A stretch of 64,000 bases of DNA from Neurospora crassa OR74A (taxonomy: Eukaryota; Ascomycota; Sordariomycetes; Sordariales; Sordariaceae): NCBI RefSeq assembly GCF_000182925.2, contig NC_026503.1, forward strand, positions 744,001 through 808,000, in the 5' to 3' direction. The notes beneath the pieces were generated by a model. It was given only the letters and a program-made list of their open reading frames with translations, did not search any database and was not told the DNA's origin. How positions within the stretch are numbered: position 1 is the first letter of the stretch; each line of letters starts with the position of its first letter. The position numbers and the translations under genes were made by a program. Positions 36,251 to 48,899 of the stretch are shown here, piece by piece.

Positions 36251-36900
36251 TAAATTGTAAATGTATTTAGAGATAAGGTTATTAGTGAGGATTTATAGAG
36301 ATTAGTAAAGTATATGAGAGTTAATAAATTCGGGCGCGGAATTAAATGTAATTAGTAGGTATTTATTCCCGTCGAATATAAAAATTAATCTAGTACTTTA
36401 TTGTTTTATTAATTTCTCCCTTCGGCCTATTCTTATATATAGTACAACTATTTATTTTATTAAAATATATAATTCTTATAGTACTAAATAAACGAAGTGA
36501 ATTATTTTTATTATAGTTAAATCCCTAGTTGTAGAAGTTATCTTCGGTTACCCTTAGTTTTATAAATAGAATCCTAATATTAATTAACGGCGACGGTCGT
36601 TTCGGTTTTGTATTAAGGCCGGCGATTTTGTATTGAGTATAATATTAGCGAAGGAAGTGTATAATATTATAACTATCTTAGCGGGGCTATAGTGGGATTT
36701 AATTTTATTATTAAACCCTTAGGAAATAATAAGGGTAGAGGAGGGTTTTTACCCTCTTATATATACAAATATTTTACTCGAAATCCCCTCTTCTTTAGTA
36801 TTAGAATTTATAATCCTACCCATTATAATAAAATTAGCCGAATTACTTCTAATCCCTACCCCTCTAATAAAGGTTTTTCGAATAGTATTTAATAATATTT
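36250..36900 (+). pseudogene. Gypsy-C protease/linker region
   Basis: Lies between gag and RT, where the retropepsin belongs. Translation gives hydrophobic text (EGFYPLIYTN, LEIPSSLVLEFIILP) but no readable D-T-G loop. A 66-codon open frame at 36692-36892 begins at GTG and is one base out of register with the downstream RT frame, so it is probably a shadow. Confidence 0.4.
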
Positions 36901-38310
36901 ATTCTACTTTAGTACCCCCTACGGAACTAATACTATTATAACCCTTAGAATTATTAGAGGAAATAGAAAATAAGTTTATTATTTCCGAATTAATTATTCT
37001 ACTAGAGTATAAAGAATTCCGGTTGGTATTTAAAACTTCAATTATACCCTTACTCTAATACAATTAATTAAAATATTATAATAATTTAATCGAAGGGGAA
37101 TTAGCGTCTTAAGGACTAATTTATACGCTAAACATCAAGGAATTAGAAGTATTATACAAATAATTAGTAGAAATATTCTAAAAAAAAATAGATTCGTCCT
37201 TCTATTAGCCTAACGGACGTTCCTATTATCTTTATTTTAAATAAGAGTAGAAAGCTAAAGCTCTATATCGATTTTAGGGTATTAAATAAGGTTGCGAAGA
37301 AGAATTAGATAATATTGCTCTTTATTTAAGAGATTTTAAATTGGTTATTATTAATTAAAGTCTTTATAAAATTAAATTTGAAGGATGTATATTATAGGAT
37401 TCGGATTCGAGAGGGAGATAAAGAGAAAATAGTATTTCGTACGAAGTATAGGTACTATAAATTCTCAATTATATTAATAGGATTAGCGAATACGCTAGCG
37501 ATATTTTAAATATATATTAATAATATATTAGCAAGGTTAATAGATACGATATATATTATTTACTTTAATAATATCTTAATTTATAGTAAAAATAAAGAAG
37601 ATTACGTTAATTATATTAAGAAAGTCCTTCAACGGTTGTAAAATTATAATTTCTATATAAATTTAAATAAATATAAGTTTTATATAAAGTAAGTATTGTT
37701 CCTAGGATATATTATTTCTTTAGAAGGTATATTAATAAATTTAAAGAGGCTTATAGTAATTATAGAATAGGAAGTTCTAACGAACGTTTATAATATTTAA
37801 ATTTTCCTAGGGTTTATAGGATTCTATTAATATTTTATAATGTTATACTTTAAAATAACTACGCCCTTAATAGAATTATTAAAGGGGGATAAATAGAGGT
37901 TGTTTGAATTTATAAAGGAAGCGGAAGAAGTATTTACGGAATTTAAAAAGCTATTCTAAGAAATTCCTATATTGCGCTACTTCGACCTAGTATTATAAAT
38001 TCGAATAGAGACGGATACATTAGACTTTGCAATTGGGGCAGTTCTTATATAGCTATATAGTAATAAATAATACCTAGTAGCTTTCTTTTTAAAGAAGAAA
38101 TCGCTAGAGGAAATTAGGTATAGGGTTAGGGATAGAGAGTTATTAGTAATTATAGGAGTATTAAAGGTGTAGAGGTAATACTTATTGTATATAGATGAAT
38201 TATTTTTGGTAATTACGGATTATTTAAATTTATAGTATTTTTAAGACAAGGAGCGGGTTAATACGAAGTAGAATTAATAAGTATTAGAATTAGTAGCGTA
38301 TAATTTTAGA
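36901..38310 (+). pseudogene. Gypsy-C reverse transcriptase and RNase H
   Basis: RT start: LEYKEFRLVF near 37000, LIEGELAS*GLIYALN (LxxGxxPxxGPIYxLS) near 37090, KLRLYIDFRVLNKV near 37260. Catalytic box at 37561-37572 reads YFNN in YFNNILIYSKNKEDYVN (YxDD with both Asp to Asn). The sequence KFYIK*VLFLGYIISLEGI leads to the tether, and RNase H starts near 37980 with YFDLVL*IRIETDTLDFAIG (D-A-S-D-x-A-x-G block) and the KKKSLEEIRYRVRDRELL block near 38090. Confidence 0.88.
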
Positions 38311-39693
38311 ATTAAATATTATTTAAGAAAGTTAAATTTGATAGATAAATTATTGAAGAAATTATAATTGTAAAGAGAAAAATAGGAGGTAGGGGGTAAT
38401 TATTTATTAGTAAAGGTTATTAAAGGGGGTAAGGAGAAGGGTTGGACGATAAAGGAAAATTAAATATCGAAGGCGCTAGTAAAATAGGTAGTTTTAATTA
38501 GAAAGGAAGTTTAAAGGATAGTAGTAGAAGAGAGGGAATAGTAATAGAATATAAGTAAAATAGAAGAGGGTTAGGCGTTAAAGGACGAAGGGGTTAAATT
38601 GTAGGAAGAAAGGTAGAATTTATAGGGGGAAAGCGAATTAAATAAGGAGGAAAGGAAGCGAAAGGAAGTTAAAAGTAATAGTAGAGAGGATAGAGTAGTA
38701 AGGAAGAAGGTAAGGTTTATAAGTGAAGCTACTACTAAATTAAGGAGGGAGGACGAAGGTATTATTATAAGAAATATAGGCGGGTATATAAGATAGTAAT
38801 TATTAGAAGCGTAGAAGGAAGATTTATTTATTATTAAGGAAGTATAGAAGAATAACGAAGGGAGGAAATGGGTAAAGAATTAGAAGATAGGGAAAGACGG
38901 AATTCTATAATATTAATATTAGGTTTATATCCCGGAACGGATATAGGCCGAACTATTTTATATTTACTATAATATAGTAATAATTAAATATTCAAACTAA
39001 AAGAAAACATTAAAGTATATTAATCAATTTTATTATTAGCTTACTATTATAACCGACGTCGAATTATACGTCCGTAAATATTTAATATATTAGAAGGCTA
39101 AACTCTGTAATTACTAATTATATAGGCTATTAAGGTTGTTACTTATCCCTACTATCCTTTAGTAAAATATTTCGTATAATTTTATTATTAAAGTACTAAA
39201 ATTATTCGACCCCATATTTAATTAGACCTACGACGTAATCCTTATTATTATTAACTATTTTATTAAATACGTTTTATATATTCCTATATAGAAGACGATC
39301 GATACCCAGTAATTTACATTCCTCTTCTAGCGAAATATCTTCTAATAATTTAGCCTCCCGGATTTTATTATATTGGATAGAGGCAGTTTTTTTATAAACT
39401 AATTTTAGAAAACTTATTATAAACTCCTGAATATTTATAAATATTTTAGGATAGTTTAGTACCCTTAAATAAACGGATAGATAGAGAGGTAAAATTAGAA
39501 TTTAGAATTATACTTTTGAATTTTCTATAATATAGAATAGGTTAATTAGGCCGAAAAAATTATACTAGTATAGTAGACGTATAATAATTATTTCTATACT
39601 ACTATTAGAAATTCCCCCTCGGAATTACTTTTTAAATATTATCCTTGGGGATTAGCGGATTTAGAACGAGGACGGAGGATGGTCCTTCTAATA
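38310..39693 (+). pseudogene. Gypsy-C integrase
   Basis: A charged linker (Glu/Lys/Gln-rich, 38380-38900) precedes the zinc-binding region (YYQLTIITDVELYVRKYLIY near 39030). The core has FDPIFN*TYDVILIIINYFI near 39210 (first Asp in TYDVILVII), FIILDRGSFFIN near 39365 (second Asp, DRGxxF) and NGQIER*NQNLELY near 39470 (catalytic Glu in NGQxERxNQ). It is cut by gypsy-D at GTAAT; the frame resumes at 54824. Confidence 0.88.
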
Positions 39694-39698
39694 GTAAT
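39694..39698. repeat. Gypsy-D target duplication GTAAT (left)
   Basis: Identical to 54819-54823. Confidence 0.9.
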
Positions 39699-39912
39699 TG
39701 TAAGAGGAGCAGCCCAGGGAAGGTTGACAGTCGGGACGACTGATAGCCAAGCACTGGGCAAGCTCGACAGGCACTGGGCAAGTTCGATAGGGCGCTCAAC
39801 CGCCCATACATCGGGTATAAAACCTAGTGCCGCAATACATCCAAACAACAGTCAAATTCTAAAGAAAACAATACATTCAGACCATTACATCTATCGTACT
39901 ATTCCTCTCACA
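39699..39912 (+). repeat. Gypsy-D 5' LTR
   Basis: 214 bp, nearly unmutated, with a GC-rich centre containing GGCACTGGGCAAG repeated within itself (39751 and 39770 region). TATAAAA-like GGTATAAAACC at about 39815 could be the core promoter. It matches 54605-54818 in length and sequence. Confidence 0.92.
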
Positions 39913-40790
39913 ATGGTGCCCAATAAACAGTTGAATTGAACTATCATCCTATCCCATACCATACCATTAAATTTCTCTTTAGAAATTATCTCTTTATTAA
40001 CAACCGCTTCGCCCAACCTCTATACTTTGTACGCAAGCTACATATCGGCCTACGAACCGCCATTATCTAACCAATCAATTATCGTCATCTATCAACGCTA
40101 TACCTAAAATAGACTTAACCAACCCGGCAACTATTAAAGACCTACGCTACGTATCGGACTTTATTTATCTAAACCCACGTTTCCAATAGATTAAATAACT
40201 AAATTAATTAAAACACAAAGCGTTTAACCAACTTATTACAATTCTACTTAATCCTCCTAACAAAAATACATTAGTAATATTAATATCTATAACGCAGACT
40301 ACACATCAATTACAACGAATTCCCTTAGCTCCCTACCTAGAAAATTAAATTCTCGACTATCATATCCCTAAATAACTCTTTAATACAATAATTAAATTCG
40401 CACCGCCACCCTAACCAACCTTACTGTCCGTTAAGTAAAATAATAAATACTAAATCAATAAGCCGGCCGATTATTAACAACAATAAATTCAATTAATAAT
40501 CGACTAACAACTACTCCTTACACCTCTCCCCACCATACTAGAACAAAATAAGACTCAATTACGCAATAAGTAACTTACTATCCGAGAAACCAACGAGGAG
40601 ACTAATAACTAACTACTAATCGGCTATTAATAAATTCCCTATAACGAAGCCCAACTCCCAAAATTAACTATACCAACAGAATTACCTCCCCTATATTTAT
40701 AGTCCAACGACTAACGGCTCTACTAACTACCCATTACTAATATCGATAACTTTCAACTAAGGAGCGACCTCCAAATACTAACGCCACCCA
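39913..40790 (+). other. Gypsy-D leader with candidate primer-binding site
   Basis: TGGTGCCCAATAAACAG begins one base after the LTR (39914), the usual place and TGG start of a tRNA primer-binding site; the tRNA is not identified. The rest of the 0.9-kb leader has no clear frame. Confidence 0.55.
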
Positions 40791-43750
40791 TATCTTTCAA
40801 ATTCGAGGGCCAAAGTTTTCTTAATTCAATAAACGAACTATTTTCCTCGCTAAATATTAAACTATTCCCTAATAACTACTATACTCAATTTACCGATAAA
40901 TACAATTATAATAATAAATTAAAATCGTTCAAAAATATATTACCCTACAATAAAGAAATTAAAAATAAATTACTATACGTTAGAAATATTAAAAATATCA
41001 ATACCGATATAATAAATATAAGATATAAAACCGAGAGCAATATAATAATAACCGAGCTACCTATATTATTTAACCCTTATAAATTAAACTAAGTATAATA
41101 TCCCTACAACTATAAACAATCGGCCGAATCGGATATACCTATACCCAATATACTACCTAACACAATAATAAACCTTATCTACCATATAACTTAATACTTA
41201 ATAAATATTAGATTCTAATAAACATCCCCACTAGTTAAACTAAACTAACTATTAACGTATTTATTATCCTAAGAAATACAAAGCAAAACAGCAATCGTAA
41301 TTTCCTTAAATTTAAATTCGACTTCCTCCAGCAAATCGAACAACACACTACAAATCATATTAACACGCCAATTATACCCTACAAAAATAATATTTATAAG
41401 AAGAAATAAACTAATTAAATTACTAATTATAATTATAATTAACCTAAATTTATTAATAGCCCTTCGATAATAGACGCCAACCGCTAATAAACAATCGCTA
41501 ATAAACCGAATAATATCCCCCAAACCCTCCGGGAAGGTACTTAAACAATAGGAACCCGAAGCTCCTTCTCTACTATTAAATAAATAATATACCTATATAA
41601 TAACGCCCTTAAGGCTATTAAGACTATAGAAGGGGAAAGCGCCAACTAGATTATCGTTTAACATTCTTAAATCTATTGAAACCCCGCTCCTAAATTTTAA
41701 CCTCCCTTATCCTTATACCTTCTAGTACAAGCTGCGAAGCCCGCCCGGTATTATAATTATACCCTTACTAAAACCCTATTTATTAATATAATTTAATTTC
41801 TTTTTAGCCTAAGCCTCGTTTTCCCTTAATATTACCGGACTACCCCCTAAAGATCAATATATAATTAAACTACCCCCTAATTCCTAATCTTCTAAACAAT
41901 AGTAGAAGGTATTTTAAAGTGTACCTCGTATACCCTACGGACTCTAAGTAGCTATCTAACATTAATATTAATTAATTAAAATTAATAATATAAGTTCCGC
42001 GCAAGCAAATACCGGTAGCAATACTACTACTAGAAATAATAATTATAATTAAAGTACGGGTAATAACAATAATACTAGTCCAACAGACTTATCGGATATA
42101 ACCGTAGATAAAGAACTCTACTACATTACCCGTATAGTTAAAGCTATAAGCAAAATTAATAATAATAAACTCAAAACTATAACCAATCGCTTTACCGCTT
42201 CCCTTTAATCCTCTACCCTTAGCGGCTAGAAGATTTCGATAGTCAACTACTTTTAGCCTAACATTAAAAAGAAAAACAACAATACGGGAGGCAACTATTT
42301 TCAATTGAAAGATAAAATATATATTATATTACTACACCTCTTTATTGAAAGTATAAGAAATAATACTATTAACAATAATCTCAAGGTAAACAACCTCCGC
42401 AAAAATTTCTACCAACTCTTTATAGGTAGAATAAAAGTATAGTATATAAATTAATTTAATATAAAAACCCGTACAATAATAAAATAGAGTCTTAATAATT
42501 AATACATTACAATTCTTATACGCTACAAGATACCCCGCACCCAAGTACTAATTAAACTTAATATATTAGAGTACTCCTACAACGATTGTCGCTCTAGTAA
42601 ACCACCCTACAACGTTACAATAGAAGTCATCCAATATTCCAAAGAATTAAGTAAAAAAGATAGAAGTATATATATAGTACGTATTTACAATTATCTATAC
42701 CCTAACTTAAAAGACTTAATTATTAAACTAACCGATAATATAACCCTCGATAAATAATTAACGTACGTTAACCATTATACGGAAACCTATTATTTCAAAA
42801 TTATTAACAATTTAGGAAATTATAGTAGTAACTTCAATAAACGTATACTAAGGGCTAAACTTAATAGCAAACTTCCTAATATTAAAGCGATCGAAGCCAC
42901 TAATTTCGTAAAATAAGAAGAGGACGATTGGAAGGACGCTAACTTAGCGCTCTAAGGAAGGGATAACCGCCGAAATAATTATTTTAGTAATAATAGTTAC
43001 CAAAGATTATCCCTAGTCCCCTCAAACTATACCGAATATTATAGAGGATATTATAGATCGTCTTCCAAAGGAAATCATAGTAGTTTATAATTATATTAAA
43101 GAGGTTCATTTTTATACAGATATTACAGTTCATCGATAAATAGTTATCGAAGTTCGATACGTAAATTTAACGGCCCACTATCTAATTAGCGTAATAATTT
43201 ATTTAACCGAGGCTAGTGCCGGTAAAATCGACTATACTAACATATTTATTATCGCTACATTAAATTTAGCCCGGTTTATAATAGTATTTATATAATTGAA
43301 AATAAATATAAAACGTATAGATAAATAAACGAACTTAATTTTAAAGGAGAGCACTTCAAAGGCTAAGGTTTTGAGGAGGTTAATTAGAATTATAGTTTAG
43401 GAAAAAAGGAAATATTTCTAGCCGTTAATTTATTATTAGATAATATATTAATAAGTATCCCTACGGGCACTACTAAATCCAATATTAATTCCAGTTCTAC
43501 TTATCTATCTTCGTACAACAATATAAATCGCCGAACGTATAGAAAATATAACGAAGTTTTTCCTATACGCAGTAAAATATTTACCTACATTTATACCAAC
43601 TTATACACTAATCCCAAACCACTAAGTTCAAAACCCCTACCCAACTATCCTAAGCCTTATCAATCGCTTTTACAACCTTAAAACAATAGTAACTCAGTAG
43701 GCTTCGTAATAAATAATATTAAATATAATAAAACGGCCAAAACCTTTAAA
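40790..43750 (+). pseudogene. Gypsy-D gag
   Basis: Plus-strand text opens with LTPPISFKFEGQSFLNSINE and FSSLNIKLFPNNYYT*FTDK, continues through Asn/Lys/Ile-rich sequence, then AISKINNNKLKTITNRF near 42160, YSYNDCRSSKPPYNVTIEVI near 42580, and KLPNIKAIEATNFVK*EEDD near 42880. A Ser/Arg/Asn-rich basic segment (SINSYRSSIRKFNGPLSN near 43140) is followed by a possible decayed zinc knuckle near 43190-43270. About 1 kb longer than the gag of gypsy-C. Homology at the N-terminus is not recognised; call rests on position and basic C-terminus. Confidence 0.55.
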
Positions 43751-43839
43751 GCAGCGGAACAAACAGACCAAAACCTATCGAACCTATTAACCAACCCTAT
43801 ATAATATAGTTACTTACAAATAAAAGTCCGCTTACAACT

Positions 43840-44320
43840 AAATAATAATAAATACCCCGTCTATATAAACACTAGTTACTCTAATATTTTAATTAATAAA
43901 TAATAAATTGGGAAAAGTCCAAATATAAAGTTCGACGACTCCGAAATAAAATCCTTCAATATTATTAGTAGGCATATTGTCCTAACTAAATAAGCAACAT
44001 TTATACTCTTTATCGAAGGAACTATTAATAACCGTCCAGCAAAATAAACCTTTACACTAACCACTTAGGTAATTAAAGGATTGGCCGCTAAATTATTACT
44101 AGGAACGTAATAGACTCAACTAAACTAAATTATCATTAACTCCTCAAAGAATTTAATACGAATCCCAACATATAGTAATATAATCGTTACAACCAATTAT
44201 ACAATAAAACTAATCCGCCGACGAATATTAATAACTTACAATATAATTATTCCGCTACGCTCTAAACAATTAATCCCTATCGACTTCACCTACATAATTA
44301 ATAAATTACCGGCGGATATA
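43840..44320 (+). pseudogene. Gypsy-D aspartic protease
   Basis: KYPVYINTSYSNILINK near 43850 is a retropepsin active-site strand (xxxYIDTGCSNxLI) with DTG changed to NTS by G-to-A. FDDSEIKSFNII and RPAK*TFTLTT*VIKGLAAK follow, ending in the LLLGT block (ILGxDW-like) near 44095. Confidence 0.75.
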
Positions 44321-44849
44321 CCCAAAGAATATATCTTCGAAGCCAAATATCCCCACGCCCGGAATTATCTTCTTAATACTAAAACCCCTAAATTCATTAA
44401 TATAGTAAATACAATTAATAAACTAATATAAATTCATCGTTCTTAAAGAATAAACACCATTAAAAACCTCAATAGTAATAGCTATCGAACCATCTCCTTT
44501 ATACAAATTCAAACGCTACTAACCGCGGCTAAGGTTAAACTAAATAAAGAATTCGCATTTACAACAGAACTCGAAAATATTATACTCACCCTAAATATAC
44601 GTATCCCAATCGACGCCAGCGAAGTAACTAATAATATACCCGATTGTAAACTTACTAAGGAAAATATAGTAAAACTCCTTTACGAATCGTCAAAACAGAA
44701 CCCCTCCTTCGGTATCGTTAAAGATAAAGATATTCTAGAAATTAAATCTATCTATAGAATTAAAATCTATAATCGCGACCCTAATTATACCTAATACGTT
44801 AAAATGCTACTAAATAAATATAATATATATAACGGACGTAGTATTATTA

Positions 44850-45620
44850 AAATAAACGAAAAGGATATACTTCGCATCAATCTAATCGAAAACTAATATA
44901 AATAAAGAGTCTCTTCTAAGCTATATTAATTAGGAATCTAAGATCACTAACTTTTCAATAAAACGCTAGATAAAATATACAACAATAGTAAACTTAAATA
45001 AATACATAGAACAACGCCTTTTAATTATCCTTATTTTATTATTTAGCATACTATCGACAATATATATAAGGGTCGCATTATAATTAATTTACACCTATTA
45101 AACCGGATTACCATTAGTAACTCATACCCCCTACCAACCTAGGACTCTATTATTACCCGAATAAAGGGTAAGAACTTTACTAACTACTTCGATAGCTCAA
45201 TATTCTTCTACTAAATCGGCGTTTATTTACCCTACCGAAACCGAATAATCTTAATTAGCCCGAAGGGATTAGAGCAATTGAACGTTGTATTAATAAATTA
45301 TAAGAACTCTCTAATTTACGTACAGCAATTCATTAACTATAAACTCTATTTATACCGTATATTCGCAATAAGATATATTAATAATATCGTTATATTTAGC
45401 AATATAGCCGAAGATTACCTCAAACATTTGGAAATTATCCTCAAACTCTTCAAAGAAATCAACCTCAATATTACACTAAAGAAGTCTTTTGTTGCTTACC
45501 CGTCAATTCGGCTACTAGGCCATCGCGTAGACGGACTAGGTATAGCTACTACTATAGACTATATCGCAACTATTCGAAATATCTAACAACCAACGGATTT
45601 AACATTATTAGAATACTACA
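44850..45620 (+). pseudogene. Gypsy-D reverse transcriptase
   Basis: Catalytic box at 45374-45385 is YINN in RYINNIVIFSNIAEDYLKHL (YIDDIVIFS with Asp to Asn). It is followed by EIILKLFKEINLNITLKKSF, AYPSIRLLGHRVDGLG and IDYIATIRNI, all in register with the palm-to-thumb region of Ty3/gypsy RT. 102 codons from 45278 are still open. The start of the domain near 44850 is estimated. Confidence 0.85.
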
Positions 45621-45819
45621 TCGGATTGGCAAATTTCCTAAAAAGGTTTATTCCTTAATTCGCCCAAAAAATCGGTCCGCTAGAAAAAAGGAAGGCCAAA
45701 TTTATCGAATCTAGTAAAAAAGAGGGCAAGATACTAAAGAAAAAATCCCTAACCGTAAGAAAGACGTTTATTAGCACGTTAGCCTTTACGCTAATAGATC
45801 TCAAAAAAGAAGTATTTGC

Positions 45820-46320
45820 TATTTTATAAGATTAATTTACAAAGGAAACGGTAGTCTTCTACCATCACCCTAATCGAATTACCTTTTTCAAAATTAATAC
45901 CTCTAAGAAGTAGGGTTTTAGGATTATAGTCTTCTACATCGAAGGCGATTAGTAGGACGGTAAATCTATTCCTATTTATAAAATTTAATTTATTTTATTT
46001 TATAATAAACGATTATCCGCCGCCGAAAAGAATTATTAATTAATAGAATTAGAGACAGTATACTTAATTTAGGTTTACCGTTCTCTACGCTAATTAATAC
46101 AATCCTATATTAAACCTATTATTATTCTAATAAATTATTAAGTATTAATCGGTATTATAAAGCAAACTAATTTAGATACTACCAACCTTACAAAATTAAA
46201 TTCGAAGTTTATCGTCGTATCGATATATCTATCTCAATTTAACCTCAACGTTCGCTATATACCAAATAAAATTAATATTGTACCAAACGCCCTCTCCAAA
46301 TTACCTAGCGCCGAAGCCGA
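45820..46320 (+). pseudogene. Gypsy-D RNase H
   Basis: VVFYHHPNRITFFKINTSKK near 45850, FRIIVFYIEGD near 45920, LSAAEKNY*LIELETVYLI near 46015 (the SxAExNYxxxELE block), then the tail VRYIPNKINIVPNALSKLPS near 46250, the usual N-x-x-ADALS end before integrase. Confidence 0.8.
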
Positions 46321-46539
46321 ACTATACCCGGAAACCAACGAATTTAATAATATTTAGAAAGACTCTATATATATAATTTATATATATATAAATAATAATA
46401 TAAAGGCTAAGTTCACCGATAGCTACGCAAAGGACAAGTATTACGCTACTGTTATACGTAAATTGAAGGAGTATAATAAATACAATACAAAACTCAGCCT
46501 TAATACTAATAAATACTTCCCCTTCCAAATAAAAGATAG

Positions 46540-47607
46540 TCTTCTATATTATTTTCCTCGCGTAGGGAAATCTAAATTATATATACCTAGCAACGCCCTA
46601 TAAAACGTATTCGTACTCGCATACAATAAATACTACTATTTTAATCTGGCGAGGATAATATAGGAATTGGAAGGACTCTATTTTCCCCATATAATAAAAA
46701 TTTTAAAGCGATACGTAGAATATTGTCCCTAATACCTTAAATCCAAAACCAATTACAAGGCTACCCCCGGATTAATAAAGCCTATACAACCCTACCCCGT
46801 ACTATTCCACACCATTTATATAAATTTCATTGTTGGACTCCCGAGGTAACTAAATTGATTAATAATTTAAGAAAGAAATTAATATAATATAATAATAATT
46901 ATAATTTACAACTTTAGTAAGAAAACCTTATTAATCCCCAGCCGTACGGATTATACAGTAAAGTAATAGGTGGAGCGTTTAATTATAATACTATTACTCT
47001 ACGACTAAGGATTATTCTAAGTCTCTATCTCCGACCGAAATATAAAATTTCTATTAGCAATATAGAAGGCAATCTTCTGGAAATTGAATGCGATACTAAC
47101 GTATATTACAATATAGAATTCTAAATCGAACGGCCAAATCGAACGACGAAACTAAAAAATTAAACTCGCAATTCGATACTATATAATAGAGAACACCGAC
47201 ATTCTATAGTTAGATATTCTTCCCGCCTTATAGTATAACCTTAATAATCATCTATTAATACCCTTAGGCCGTACCCCTAACGAACTTATAATAGGGTTTA
47301 ATTTTAATATAGTATTAGACCTTTTTAAAACTAATAATGAAATTAATAACCTAGAGGTTATTTAAAAGCTATATAATCGTAAAGTAATTAAAGCTATCTA
47401 GTAGGCTGTAATAAAGTATAAACTTTTATTTAATTAAAGGTATTAACTACTTTAATTCGCCGAGGGCGATAAAGTTATACTATAATTATATAAAGGCTAT
47501 ACTTAACTTAGGATTAAATTATATAAATATATTAATTAACGAACTAGCCTATTTAAAATCAAACGGAAAATCAACAATCTCGCGTATGAATTCGAACTGC
47601 CCTATAT
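46540..47607 (+). pseudogene. Gypsy-D integrase
   Basis: Decayed zinc-binding part (YFPRVGKSKLYIPSNAL near 46545; ILKRYVEYCP*YLKSK near 46700). The core includes YINFIVGLPR near 46820 (first Asp mutated), VSISDRNIKFLLAIQKAIF near 47020 (second Asp kept) and NSKSNGQIERRN near 47120 (catalytic Glu kept). The C-terminus FAEGDKVIL*LYKGYT near 47460 and YEFELPYI at 47590 lead into the MULE insertion, after which the frame continues at 51345. Confidence 0.85.
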
Positions 47608-47615
47608 ATAAAAAA
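47608..47615. repeat. MULE target duplication ATAAAAAA (left)
   Basis: Matches 51337-51344 exactly. The A-rich sequence lowers its statistical weight, but the restored gypsy-D frame confirms it. Confidence 0.8.
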
Positions 47616-47675
47616 GGCATTTACTCCGCGTGCCCCATCAACCTCTTACTCGTGCCCCAATCCTAATCCGTGCCC
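47616..47675 (+). repeat. MULE terminal inverted repeat, left
   Basis: 60 bases identical to the reverse complement of 51277-51336. Contains CGTGCCCC-type words at three places at 18-19-base spacing (from about 47628, 47652, 47670), likely transposase-binding sites. Confidence 0.9.
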
Positions 47676-47984
47676 TATTATTACAGACCTTGGCACGTTA
47701 ATTTGAGGTAAAATATCATTTACATAGTAAATTCCAGGGTATTACATCCACATAAAAAAAATAACAATAATAGTCAGTGACATGGTTTTATATAGAAATT
47801 TCTATAGTATATAATATTCTCAACATTGGGCTATTTTATAACTATCTATACTAATATTATTAATTATAGAGAGCAATCTCGTAATGCCTAGTATAGTATT
47901 TACAACGGTTAACTCGATTCTATAACCTTCCAGCTAGGTCTACTTACACAACCACTTCGTATAACCTTAAATATTAGTAAGCTT

Positions 47985-48386
47985 ACGTAAATTCTCTCTC
48001 TCTTACGCTTAACTACTTACTTAACTAGGGAGCTCGATTCTAGTACGGCCACCTCAATAGAGTCTAGTATTAGTTCTAGTTCTAGTACTAACTCTAATAC
48101 TAGTACTAGGTATATAGAGGGTATTTCTAAAAACGACCACTATCAATTTAGAAATAGCTACAACTCTAACTCTAACTCTAACTCTAACTCTAACTCTAGC
48201 TCTAGCATAGGCTCTAGAAAGGGCAAGAACTCTAACTATAATTCCAACTCTAAGGAAGGACCAAAATCGAATACTAAAAAGAACTTAAAAGGTAGGAGTC
48301 TTAGAAGTAGGAGCTCTAGAAGCGGAAGTACTATCGATTTTAGCTCTAACTCCGACTCTAACTCTATATCTAGTGCAGCCACTTAA
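47985..48386 (+). CDS. Ser/Asn/Arg-rich open frame inside the MULE (uncertain)
   Basis: About 134 codons without a stop and without an ATG, opposite to the transposase. Reads LTRELDSSTATSIESSIS, then SSSSTNSNTSTRYIEGISKN, an (AsnSer)n run from AACTCT repeats at 48162-48200, then KGRSLRSRSSRSGSTIDFSS before TAA. This resembles low-complexity RS-type tails. The hexamer repeat stays open in several frames, so coding is only possible. It could be a second MULE gene or the remnant of an exon. Confidence 0.3.
48162..48200. repeat. AACTCT hexanucleotide microsatellite
   Basis: About six tandem AACTCT units, followed by related AGCTCT words. It is not the fungal telomere unit TTAGGG. Confidence 0.85.
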
Positions 48387-48899
48387 ATATAATCCAATAT
48401 TAATTCTAGCTCTAAATCGCTATTAAATATTATATCTAATTCGCTACTATAGCTAAAAACACTAAAGCTAACCGGCTATTGCACGCGCTTGCGTTTTATA
48501 ACTTTATTGGTAGAACTAAGAATAAGCTCATCGATATTATCATCCTCCTAATAAGATAATCTATATTATATACTAGGCTGCAAGCGAGGGAGGTTACTAC
48601 GGTCACTCTACTTAATAGGCTTAACCTTCTTAATCTTTAAACTAGGAGTTCTCTTTTACCTTAAACTTACTAGAATATTATTTTTCCTCCGTTATAAATT
48701 AGCAGGTATACTACCTTATAATATCGGAATCTTTCTTTACTTCCGTTATAAACTAATCTCTATTAGAAGAGAGTATTTGTTAAGGATATTTCTAATAAAG
48801 TTTCTAGGTTGGCCGCATATTGTACTTATAGTATAGGGGTCTCTAAAATAAAGGTAGAAATCGTAAGCATCCTATAGAGAGACTATTAATTAATAATTA

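Noticed and set aside
36692-36892. 66-codon open frame in gypsy-C
   Set aside because: Starts with GTG and is out of register with the RT that follows; likely shadow.
48162-48200. Direct repeats considered as a CRISPR array
   Set aside because: Pure hexamer microsatellite without spacers; no CRISPR-like array anywhere in the window.
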